Source: Callaeas wilsoni
Taxonomy: Eukaryota; Chordata; Aves; Passeriformes; Callaeidae
Assembly: GCA_013398955.1 (NCBI GenBank)
Contig: VWPU01017854.1
Span: forward strand, 62,001 to 126,000
Length of the DNA: 64,000 nucleotides
Direction: 5' to 3'
This document shows positions 60,501 to 63,239 of this stretch, piece by piece; the stretch's first letter is position 1, and every line of letters starts with the position of its first letter. The notes beneath the pieces are model-generated. The model searched no databases and was not told where the DNA came from. It saw nothing but the letters and a program-made list of their open reading frames with translations. The translations under genes and the position numbers were made by a program.

Positions 60501-63239
60501 CAGCATTAAGCTGCACTGACACAAGTGTCAATGAGATCAGAAAATGGCCTGAAGCCCCTGAATTAATTACACAGGCCAGTGAAAAATAACCAATGAATAA
60601 ACAATGCTAAAGAATGCTCAACTTTTGACCCTAAATCCTTCAATTTCTATAGCAGCATTCAGGAACAGTTTTGGTGTACACTTAGTGCATTCAAAGCAAC
60701 CTTTCTCAGCATCCTGAAAAGCAGAGATCACTCTGAATGGACCAGCAACTCTCCTCTTTTGCACCAAACACACTGTGGCAAGTGATTGCTTTTAAAGCTG
60801 CAGACCTCAGGTGGCTGAGCACACTTCCACCAGCTTGACAAGTCAATCTAGAAGCTGCAACACAATAAACATGAAGCAAATACACTAAACGTGAGGGGTA
60901 AAATAAATTAAGCATCCCTAAGAGATTTGATCCTGCAGACAAAAAAAAAAAACCCTAAAAACTCTTAAGACTGTGGTTACATGAAAACTGAGAGTGTGCA
61001 ATGAATTGGCTGCCCCTAGAAGAAGGAAAATGCTTGTTTTTCATGACTGTAGGGTAGGGAGGAGGCAGAATAATATTTCAACACAGAATCAATAACAAAT
61101 TCTTCTTTTATGTGCCATAAAGTCTCATCTTTTGAGAACAACGTCCTACCACAGAGGGGACTGATCTCCATAATCTGCCCTTTAAAAATGCACACATTCT
61201 TTGTGGAGAGAGGCTTAAAATAAATTACAATTATTGCTGAGGCCAAAGTTTACCAGAACAACTTAGCAACAAAGCTTGAAGTATCTCAGATTTCAACCAG
61301 AGTGGGAAGAAAAAAATTACAGACCCGACAAACACCCCTTCCTTATTACAAAGCTTCTCTTACTCTCTTACCTCATCCACTACTCACAAAGCACTGCAAG
61401 ATCCTGTGCTTGTAAAATACTACCGTAACGTCAGATCTGCTTTCTGGCACGCAAATGCAAAAGGCAGCTTTCAGAAGAGGCGGTGAGCCTTTAATCTGCC
61501 TGCTTTGGAAACCACAACCATCTGATACTGTTGCTTATACCTTGATGAGTAAGGCTGCTCAGGCTGAACACATGGGCCGTAGCTGCCCTTGAATGGCATT
61601 GCCTGAGCCCGCACTCAGTACAGGCACGGAGCACCAACACAGAGCACAGACGGGGCATGCCACGTCGGGAGCAACAGGCATCAGCTGGGCAATAAATAAC
61701 CCTGCCCAAAACAGCTGGAGTAATCACCCCCTCAGTGTTTGCCCCCAATTCATTTCCCATACTGACTATTTCACCTATTTTGGACGTCCCACGTGTGCTA
61801 TGCAAATGACACTGATCACTGCATCTGCCTAATTATTAATTGTTTAAAAGTTACGTTTTTGCAATAATGGCAAAACTTCAGAGTTTTAAACAAATATCTT
61901 TAAGGTTATATTACAACTATTTCACAAATCTATGGAACTTTTTTTAAATTACCTTATTGGACAAGAGACCATTGCAGACTGTATCCAAGGTGTCTTGGAT
62001 GCCAGTAGTCCAGACACTGCCTTTATTTCTCTCTGGGAAAGCTTTTGGGCAGTTTACAGTACTATCTAATTCAAGCCGTTGAACAGAAAATGCCATTTCA
62101 TTTGAGCCTGTACATGCTACACCGCATTCCTCCGTATCAGATAAAATTTCATATTTTGCAAAATCCAAGTCACTAGTATTTACAGCTGCATTAGTGTAAT
62201 AAACATCTACATGAGGAGATACATCATCCACATAATCCTCCTCTACTGTTGTGACTCGCATGTTAGTTTTTTCATGAACTTCATATGCATTTTCCACTTC
62301 ATTTTTGCCAGGGGTAATACTTCTTCCATCACCTTGAAGAGGATCTTCATGTGACAGAATTTTCTCTTTGAAACCTTGAAAGTGAGAGTATTTCCCCTCC
62401 ATCTCTTCCTGATCACTCTCACGTGTCTGGGTATTGTTTTGTTTTATTTTTCCAGAGGGTAAAATGTCATGCAAAGCCAGTCTGCAGCTTTCTTTGACAG
62501 GGACACTCATGCTTGCAAGCAGAGGAGTTTGCTGCTCTCTGCAAATTGCTGGGATGTATGGTCTGAACTGACCTACTGCATGGATATCTTCTGCAGAAGA
62601 CAGACTTCGTATTTGAGTTTGCTCCCCTGCTAACAGTGTATCTTGTTTATCTTCCCTTTCTGTTGGAGGGCTGCATAAACCAGAATCATCCTCTTCCGAG
62701 GTTAGAGAATTCGTACCCCATTTGCATTTGCCTAGTCTAGCTGCCTCTGACATATCAGCAGTTTCATTAAAGGAGCTTTCACTTCTATTAGCGTAATCTG
62801 GAAAACTGGGTGGAACAAGCATTCTCCACGATCGTCTATGCTCCTTCTTTTCGGTGTGAGACTTCCCTTTGGGTAACCCAGCTGTCCGAATTATATCGCT
62901 GTTCAGCTTAAGAGCATCAAAGATCATTTTTTCATCTAACTTGTTAGCTTCACGGCTTCGGAGCTCAAAAACACTGGAAGAAGTAAGGGCACCATTGGAG
63001 CACAAAGTACTGATGTCCAGTGTTCTGTGACTGTAGGGTAAGGTTCGGTCTGTGAAATGCCTTGAAGAGAGGCTGCCCTTGGAGCCTGAATCAATCTGTT
63101 CATTCAGCCGCACAGTGTCATAGATAGACCTCTGGGGAACGTAGCAGTCTTCAATATTTAGATCTTCATCTTCTTCCCCTTTGCCAACACATGGAGGATT
63201 CTGACGTAGACAGTCTGGCCTGCTAAGTGGCTTCCCCAT
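355..63239 (-). CDS. DST: DST (dystonin/BPAG1), 3' half, internal-start isoform, 39 exons plus microexon, 3'-incomplete
   Basis: Spectraplakin that joins cytoskeletal networks; this portion supplies the spectrin-repeat rod, two calcium-binding EF hands and the GAS2-related microtubule-binding domain. Joining the exons listed separately gives about 2,516 codons in one frame with GT/AG at every junction. Residues 1-429 are an isoform-specific N-terminus, about 430-2181 the spectrin rod, 2182-2279 a linker, about 2280-2385 the EF hands, about 2386-2450 the GAS2 domain, and 2451 onward the start of a basic Ser/Arg tail that continues outside the window. From memory of the human proteins, the tail and EF-hand wording match DST and differ from MACF1 (SRLEMS rather than [15 protein letters not shown] rather than FILPEGASQ). 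Full-length DST transcripts would enter at exon e2 from exons beyond 64000. Identity is very secure; exact transcript structure is inferred without RNA data. Confidence 0.95.
1031..1056 (+). repeat. Imperfect CA microsatellite
   Basis: Run of CACACA units with T and A interruptions. Confidence 0.7.
1257..1307 (+). repeat. Purine-rich tract
   Basis: Almost only G and A on the plus strand, with single T and C interruptions, so the DST pre-mRNA has a pyrimidine tract here. Confidence 0.7.
2750..2867 (-). CDS. DST: DST exon e38, GAS2 domain remainder (residues 2411-2450)
   Basis: [20 protein letters not shown], then [19 protein letters not shown] plus one base; acceptor TTATTGCAG, donor G|GTATGT. 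GGGW and the DEFL segment are hallmarks of the GAR/GAS2 fold that binds microtubules. The split codon becomes Ala with e39 (CRAKGRTN). Confidence 0.96.
5764..5849. repeat. A- and T-homopolymer-rich stretch
   Basis: G-run, A-run, mixed AT, long T-run and another A-run within 90 bases, ending about 30 bases from the FFLGNQ microexon donor. Confidence 0.75.
5882..5899 (-). CDS. DST: DST microexon, 18 bases, FFLGNQ (optional in GAS2 domain)
   Basis: On the minus strand CTTATCAG|TTCTTCCTGGGAAATCAG|GTATAA: acceptor, six whole codons and donor. Insertion gives NKYR-FFLGNQ-FGDSQQ, a wording I recall from spectraplakin and GAS2-like proteins. It lies about 850 bases past e37 and 3 kb before e38. Too small for an open-frame search; found by looking for the expected peptide. 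Confidence 0.88.
6471..6504 (+). repeat. TATG/TG simple repeat
   Basis: TTGTATGTATGTACGTATGT then GTATGGGTGTGTGC; imperfect tetranucleotide passing into TG. Confidence 0.75.
6752..6826 (-). CDS. DST: DST exon e37, GAS2 domain start (residues 2386-2410)
   Basis: 25 codons, [20 protein letters not shown] then DNKYR. CKCAKRF is the Cys-rich core that binds zinc in GAS2-related domains. Acceptor TTTTTGCAG, donor AGG|GTAAGA. Phase 0 at its end, so the 18-base microexon can be included or skipped without a frame change. Confidence 0.96.
6988..7142 (-). CDS. DST: DST exon e36, second EF hand (residues 2334-2385)
   Basis: [15 protein letters not shown], then loop [12 protein letters not shown] (Asp 1/3/5, Gly 6, Ile 8, Glu 12, a complete calcium site), then [15 protein letters not shown] to KIEDE. 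Acceptor CCTGCAG, donor GAG|GTACAT. SRLEMS marks DST against MACF1 TKLEMT, as I recall them. Confidence 0.97.
7420..7440 (+). repeat. G-quadruplex motif
   Basis: Four G-runs of 4, 6, 4 and 3 separated by T, AA and T on the plus strand (the DST template strand). It lies 278 bases upstream of the e36 exon start in the transcript. Confidence 0.7.
8105..8140. repeat. Hairpin-forming inverted repeat
   Basis: AAGCTAGGAAA (8111-8121) and TTTCCTAGCTT (8127-8137) are exact reverse complements around a 5-base loop. ATCAAG before and CTTGAT after allow an alternative, longer stem with a small bulge. Confidence 0.75.
8666..8828 (-). CDS. DST: DST exon e35, first EF hand (residues 2280-2334)
   Basis: [20 protein letters not shown], then [23 protein letters not shown]. 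The 12-residue loop has Asp at 1, 3 and 5, Gly at 6, Ile at 8 and Glu at 12, so it should bind calcium. Acceptor TTATTAAG, donor A|GTAAGT; the split codon becomes Lys with e36. Confidence 0.96.
9155..9318 (-). CDS. DST: DST exon e34, linker and pre-EF-hand helix (residues 2225-2279)
   Basis: [20 protein letters not shown], then a predicted helix ([20 protein letters not shown]) to DRLEE; acceptor TTTTAACAG, donor GAG|GTCAGA. The segment before the helix is the part that differs most between DST and MACF1. The 326-base intron to e35 shows nothing. Confidence 0.94.
10135..10264 (-). CDS. DST: DST exon e33, rod-to-EF-hand linker (residues 2182-2225)
   Basis: [20 protein letters not shown] to DKGRAG plus one base; acceptor GATTGCAG, donor GGAA|GTAAGT. 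Basic and Ser/Pro-rich, not spectrin-like toward its end. The split codon becomes Arg with e34 (RAGRKRS). An 816-base intron follows, AT-rich. Confidence 0.94.
10884..11072 (-). CDS. DST: DST exon e32, last spectrin unit (residues 2119-2181)
   Basis: 63 codons, [20 protein letters not shown] to LIAEHQ; acceptor TTTGTCAAG, donor CAG|GTAAGG. With e31 totals 111 codons and closes the rod. A 619-base intron follows without recognisable content. Confidence 0.95.
11909..12052 (-). CDS. DST: DST exon e31, spectrin rod (residues 2071-2118)
   Basis: 48 codons, [20 protein letters not shown] to RARFEE; acceptor TGTTTTAG, donor GAG|GTCAGT. Contains [20 protein letters not shown], highly conserved between spectraplakins. 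The 836-base intron that follows has nothing recognised. Confidence 0.95.
12053..15508 (-). other. Intron e30-e31
   Basis: Long intron with an A-run at about 12319-12337 and a T/C-rich stretch at 12763-12788. A 125-codon plus-strand frame at 14060-14437 has no recognisable domain. No CR1 seen. Confidence 0.7.
12319..12337 (+). repeat. Poly-A run
   Basis: About 19 consecutive As, followed by ACAACAAAGG. Confidence 0.8.
15509..15637 (-). CDS. DST: DST exon e30, spectrin rod (residues 2028-2070)
   Basis: 43 codons, [20 protein letters not shown] to LIEQHR; acceptor TCTTAACAG, donor AGG|GTAAGC. Confidence 0.95.
15638..16798 (-). other. Intron e29-e30
   Basis: AT-rich; contains an 11-base inverted repeat at 15846-15869. 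No repeat element recognised. Confidence 0.7.
15846..15869. repeat. Inverted repeat, 11-base arms, 2-base spacer
   Basis: CTAAAAGCATG and CATGCTTTTAG flank TT. Confidence 0.75.
16799..16993 (-). CDS. DST: DST exon e29, spectrin rod (residues 1963-2027)
   Basis: 65 codons, [20 protein letters not shown] to EQALRQ; acceptor GTGTCTAG, donor CAG|GTAGAG. Relatively GC-rich, typical of the exons here. With e30 totals 108 codons. Confidence 0.95.
16994..18390 (-). other. Intron e28-e29
   Basis: Nothing recognisable. The part around 17640-17840 is somewhat richer in GC than the rest. Confidence 0.7.
18391..18550 (-). CDS. DST: DST exon e28, spectrin rod (residues 1909-1962)
   Basis: One base completes Arg, then [20 protein letters not shown] to IDNHK; acceptor TTTCTCCTCTCAG, donor AAG|GTAGTT. 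A CR1 copy ends about 85 bases upstream of this acceptor. Confidence 0.95.
18637..19290 (-). mobile_element. CR1 LINE, 3' part, 5'-truncated
   Basis: On the plus strand it begins CAGAATCATAGAA and GGGTTGGAAAAGACTGATAAG, the reverse complement of the CR1 3' end, and continues through typical CR1 3' sequence (GAGCCTCCCTTTTCCCAGGC; CTGGGCACACACTGGCTCAG). The element thus lies on the minus strand, same direction as DST. About 650 bases, interrupted by frame breaks and one undetermined base (n) at 19033. It no longer encodes a functional protein. The family assignment, made by recognition, also points to a bird or other sauropsid. Confidence 0.9.
19502..19671 (-). CDS. DST: DST exon e27, spectrin rod (residues 1853-1909)
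   Basis: [20 protein letters not shown] through CGKSVE plus two bases; donor AG|GTAAAT. Joins e28 as Arg (SVERQNKLEE). The 951-base intron that follows is mostly the CR1 copy at 18637-19290. Confidence 0.94.
19672..23236 (-). other. Intron e26-e27
   Basis: 3.6 kb, AT-rich, with short tandem copies of ATAAAACTGAC near 22379-22404. No gene or known repeat recognised. Confidence 0.7.
23237..23356 (-). CDS. DST: DST exon e26, spectrin rod (residues 1813-1852)
   Basis: 40 codons, [20 protein letters not shown] to LAQHK; acceptor CCTTTAG, donor AAG|GTGAGT. Confidence 0.94.
23357..25036 (-). other. Intron e25-e26
   Basis: Nothing recognisable beyond a short C/A-rich patch near 24511-24530. Confidence 0.7.
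25037..25243 (-). CDS. DST: DST exon e25, spectrin rod (residues 1744-1812)
   Basis: 69 codons, [20 protein letters not shown] to RKRAKQ; acceptor TTTCCAAG, donor CAG|GTAATG. With e26 totals 109 codons. Confidence 0.95.
25463..25618 (-). CDS. DST: DST exon e24, spectrin rod (residues 1692-1743)
   Basis: 52 codons, [20 protein letters not shown] to QIDEHK; acceptor TTTACAG, donor AAG|GTATGT. The intron to e25 is 219 bases. Confidence 0.94.
25619..26946 (-). other. Intron e23-e24
   Basis: Contains a 23-base direct repeat (25678-25728) about 60 bases upstream of the e24 acceptor in the transcript. Otherwise plain. Confidence 0.7.
25678..25728 (+). repeat. Two-copy direct repeat
   Basis: AAACCATTTTAGTTCAGCAC at 25678 recurs at 25706 with two differences over 23 bases; the offset is 28 bases. 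Confidence 0.75.
26947..27117 (-). CDS. DST: DST exon e23, spectrin rod (residues 1635-1691)
   Basis: 57 codons, [20 protein letters not shown] to KLSERK; acceptor TTATTTAG, donor AAA|GTATGT. Too short and AT-rich to stand out as a long open frame, but the fit to e22 and e24 in frame and sequence is unambiguous. Confidence 0.93.
27118..29906 (-). other. Intron e22-e23
   Basis: AT-rich; an 8-base-arm palindrome AGTCCACACATGTGGACT at 28472-28489. No element or gene recognised. Confidence 0.7.
29907..30035 (-). CDS. DST: DST exon e22, spectrin rod (residues 1592-1634)
   Basis: 43 codons, [20 protein letters not shown] to QLNAHM; donor ATG|GTAAGT. Confidence 0.94.
30522..30719 (-). CDS. DST: DST exon e21, spectrin rod (residues 1526-1591)
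   Basis: 66 codons, [20 protein letters not shown] to DSALIQ; donor CAG|GTGAAC. With e22 totals 109 codons. A 486-base intron follows, with an A-rich stretch near 30157-30182. Confidence 0.94.
30720..32927 (-). other. Intron e20-e21
   Basis: Nothing recognised apart from a 9-base inverted repeat at 32713-32736. Confidence 0.7.
32713..32736. repeat. Inverted repeat, 9-base arms
   Basis: CCTATGCCA and TGGCATAGG with a 6-base spacer. Confidence 0.65.
32928..33083 (-). CDS. DST: DST exon e20, spectrin rod (residues 1474-1525)
   Basis: 52 codons, [20 protein letters not shown] to IELAKHH; donor CAT|GTATGT. Contains [12 protein letters not shown]. Confidence 0.94.
33875..34048 (-). CDS. DST: DST exon e19, spectrin rod (residues 1416-1473)
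   Basis: 58 codons, [20 protein letters not shown] to KIISRQ; donor CAG|GTAAAT. With e20 totals 110 codons. The 791-base intron after it holds only AT-rich sequence with a T-run near 33358. Confidence 0.94.
34949..35050 (-). CDS. DST: DST exon e18, spectrin rod (residues 1382-1415)
   Basis: 34 codons, [20 protein letters not shown] to QTEELK; acceptor TTTTCAG, donor AAG|GTATGA. Same length as e17. The 900-base intron after it is AT-rich; it includes a short AATCATAG...CTATG palindrome at about 34101-34123. Confidence 0.93.
36248..36295 (+). repeat. A-rich simple sequence
   Basis: A-run followed by CAAA units, just before a CR1 fragment. Confidence 0.7.
36325..36430 (-). mobile_element. CR1 LINE 3' fragment, old
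   Basis: GATCATCGATTCAAAGGTTA then GGTTGGGTTGGAAGAGACTT resembles the reversed CR1 3' end with many changes. It is on the minus strand and adjoins an A-rich stretch. Confidence 0.75.
37063..37164 (-). CDS. DST: DST exon e17, spectrin rod (residues 1348-1381)
   Basis: 34 codons, [20 protein letters not shown] to YQDGLQ; CTTGCAG acceptor, CAG|GTAAGA donor. Middle third of the only unit here split over three exons. Confidence 0.93.
37897..38019 (-). CDS. DST: DST exon e16, spectrin rod (residues 1307-1347)
   Basis: 41 codons, [20 protein letters not shown] to NKSIDE; long pyrimidine tract before TTTGTAG, donor GAG|GTATGG. With e17 and e18 totals 109 codons. The 732-base intron after it shows nothing recognisable. 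Confidence 0.93.
38694..38920 (-). CDS. DST: DST exon e15, spectrin rod (residues 1231-1306)
   Basis: Two bases complete Ala, then [20 protein letters not shown] to QQQEAAE; donor GAG|GTCAGT. The wording [20 protein letters not shown] matches what I recall of DST, and differs from MACF1 (EEREIKFLDVLELAEKFWYD). The following 674-base intron is plain AT-rich sequence. Confidence 0.94.
39270..39501 (-). CDS. DST: DST exon e14, spectrin rod (residues 1154-1231)
   Basis: [20 protein letters not shown] through GTDKDISAK plus one base; donor AAAG|GTAGTA. Joins e15 to form an Ala codon ([11 protein letters not shown]). The 349-base intron to e15 shows nothing of note. Confidence 0.94.
39502..42394 (-). 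other. Intron e13-e14
   Basis: AT-rich; a 10-base-arm inverted repeat with an AT-rich loop at 41304-41341. No element recognised. Confidence 0.7.
41304..41341. repeat. Inverted repeat, 10-base arms around AT-rich loop
   Basis: TTATACGTTA and TAACGTATAA separated by 18 bases of TA-rich sequence. Confidence 0.7.
42395..42598 (-). CDS. DST: DST exon e13, spectrin rod (residues 1086-1153)
   Basis: 68 codons, [20 protein letters not shown] to ISQCTQ; donor CAG|GTATCA. Exons e13, e14 and e15 together give 221 codons, i.e. two repeat-length units whose border falls inside e14. Confidence 0.94.
42599..45588 (-). other. Intron e12-e13
   Basis: Contains a block of clearly different composition (about 43280-43860), noted as a separate finding, ending in a run of eight Cs. 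Remainder AT-rich. Confidence 0.7.
45589..45807 (-). CDS. DST: DST exon e12, spectrin rod (residues 1013-1085)
   Basis: 73 codons, [20 protein letters not shown] through QQQEEHR; begins with seven As after TTTTACAG, donor AGG|GTAAGC. Contains [14 protein letters not shown], the paired-Trp helix. Confidence 0.94.
45808..47532 (-). other. Intron e11-e12
   Basis: AT-rich; about 46930-47230 is richer in GC and contains several CpGs, without recognisable coding content. Confidence 0.65.
47533..47640 (-). CDS. DST: DST exon e11, spectrin rod (residues 977-1012)
   Basis: 36 codons, [20 protein letters not shown] to EKQMMK; acceptor TTTCAAG, donor AAG|GTAAAG. With e12 totals 109 codons. Confidence 0.93.
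47818..47937 (-). CDS. DST: DST exon e10, spectrin rod (residues 937-976)
   Basis: 40 codons, [20 protein letters not shown] to QLQVQK; acceptor CATTTAG, donor AAG|GTAAAA. The intron to e11 is only 177 bases. Confidence 0.93.
47938..51687 (-). other. Intron e9-e10
   Basis: At 3.75 kb the longest uninterrupted intron in the window. Contains an A-rich simple tract (50703-50760). No gene or known interspersed repeat recognised. Confidence 0.7.
50703..50760 (+). repeat. A-rich simple sequence
   Basis: A-runs broken only by Cs; no recognisable element attached. Confidence 0.8.
51688..51894 (-). CDS. DST: DST exon e9, spectrin rod (residues 868-936)
   Basis: 69 codons, [20 protein letters not shown] through AILRSQQ, CAG|GTACTG donor. 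Together with e10 it totals 109 codons. An open frame on the opposite strand here is only the shadow of this exon. Confidence 0.94.
52877..53118 (-). CDS. DST: DST exon e8, spectrin rod (residues 787-867)
   Basis: Two bases complete Gly, then [20 protein letters not shown] through VQERQK; donor AAA|GTAGGT. Contains [15 protein letters not shown]. The intron before it, 53119-54275, holds the unexplained open frame noted separately; the intron after it, 51895-52876, is AT-rich with nothing recognised. Confidence 0.93.
53672..54016 (-). other. Unexplained 114-codon open frame in intron e7-e8
   Basis: Lies on the DST strand, starts with ATG after an acceptor-like TTTTATTATTTTTAG, and is richer in GC than its surroundings. 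Fragments such as [20 protein letters not shown] are well-formed, but I recognise no family. It has no spectrin character, and a good donor is not apparent. It could be a decayed transposon or retrocopy, a rare cassette exon, or chance. Not claimed as a gene. Confidence 0.2.
54276..54360 (-). CDS. DST: DST exon e7, spectrin rod (residues 759-787)
   Basis: [20 protein letters not shown] to KQTT, plus one base; donor ACAG|GTGAGA. Joined with e8 the split codon becomes Gly (TTGDEVV) and the pair gives 109 codons. Confidence 0.92.
54535..54861 (-). CDS. DST: DST exon e6, a whole spectrin unit in one exon (residues 650-758)
   Basis: 109 codons, [18 protein letters not shown] to KQHSELL, phase 0 to phase 0. 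It is the only exon in the window that holds an entire repeat-length unit without an intron. Contains [17 protein letters not shown]. Donor CTG|GTATTT is weak. Confidence 0.93.
55118..55277 (-). CDS. DST: DST exon e5, spectrin rod (residues 596-649)
   Basis: Begins with one base completing Arg, then [19 protein letters not shown], and ends [16 protein letters not shown] pair in [12 protein letters not shown] is the spectrin signature. The acceptor GTGTACTGGTAG has a poor pyrimidine tract. Introns on either side: 54862-55117 (256 bases) and 55278-56946. Confidence 0.92.
55278..56946 (-). other. Intron e4-e5
   Basis: AT-rich, with an A-run near 56361-56377. Plus-strand open frames at 55922-56397 have no recognisable content. 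Confidence 0.7.
56947..57113 (-). CDS. DST: DST exon e4, spectrin rod (residues 541-596)
   Basis: [20 protein letters not shown] through [13 protein letters not shown]; ends AG|GTATTT so that the next exon completes an Arg codon. With e5 it gives a 109-codon unit. Conserved helix Trp in DSRWDALL. Confidence 0.93.
57114..58385 (-). other. Intron e3-e4
   Basis: Nothing recognised; an open frame just below e3 reads into the intron and is not supported as coding. Confidence 0.7.
58386..58556 (-). CDS. DST: DST exon e3, spectrin rod (residues 484-540)
   Basis: 57 codons, [20 protein letters not shown] to IQEQK, acceptor TTTTTTCAG, donor AAG|GTAAGT. Contains the Trp typical of a spectrin helix ([10 protein letters not shown]). 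Completes the first unit with e2. Confidence 0.93.
58557..59602 (-). other. Intron e2-e3
   Basis: Contains a short CR1 3' end on the plus strand at 59299-59350. Remainder plain. Confidence 0.7.
59299..59350 (+). mobile_element. CR1 LINE 3' end, severely truncated
   Basis: ACTGGATCTCCAGGGACC, then CCTTCCAACCCCAACCATTT and CATGATTCTG: the final ~50 bases of CR1 in forward orientation, opposite to DST. Confidence 0.75.
59603..59764 (-). CDS. DST: DST exon e2, spectrin rod (residues 430-483)
   Basis: Starts [16 protein letters not shown] after acceptor CTGCAG and ends KTLNKK. It is 54 codons, phase 0 at both ends, and with e3 makes a 111-codon spectrin-like unit. It is the first exon shared by full-length DST and the e1 isoform. 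The donor is AAG|GTTATT, unusual at +3. Confidence 0.9.
59765..61952 (-). other. Intron e1-e2 (also part of the longer full-length DST intron)
   Basis: Purine-rich around 60015-60110; about 61590-61700 is moderately GC-rich with a few CpGs. No exon recognised between e1 and e2. Confidence 0.65.
61953..63239 (-). CDS. DST: DST exon e1: alternative internal first coding exon, 429 codons (residues 1-429)
   Basis: Encodes an isoform-specific N-terminus, not a spectrin repeat. The start is the ATG at 63239-63237, in a good Kozak context (A at -3, G at +4), with an in-frame TGA at 63275-63273 upstream. The exon ends AAG|GTAATT at 61953/61952 in phase 0, which matches e2. Visible parts: [10 protein letters not shown] at 1-10 (possible acylation signal), an acidic run EEDED at 22-26, a YDTV motif at 40-43, a conserved-looking block [11 protein letters not shown] at 102-112, and RRSW plus PPSFPDY at 135-149. 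The remaining ~280 residues are polar and low in recognisable motifs. I recall a MACF1 isoform with a similar beginning and the same DE(K/R)xIFDALKL and RRSW blocks, so this is probably a paralogous alternative N-terminus that replaces the actin-binding and plakin domains. It could instead be spliced internally (see findings). Confidence 0.82.
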
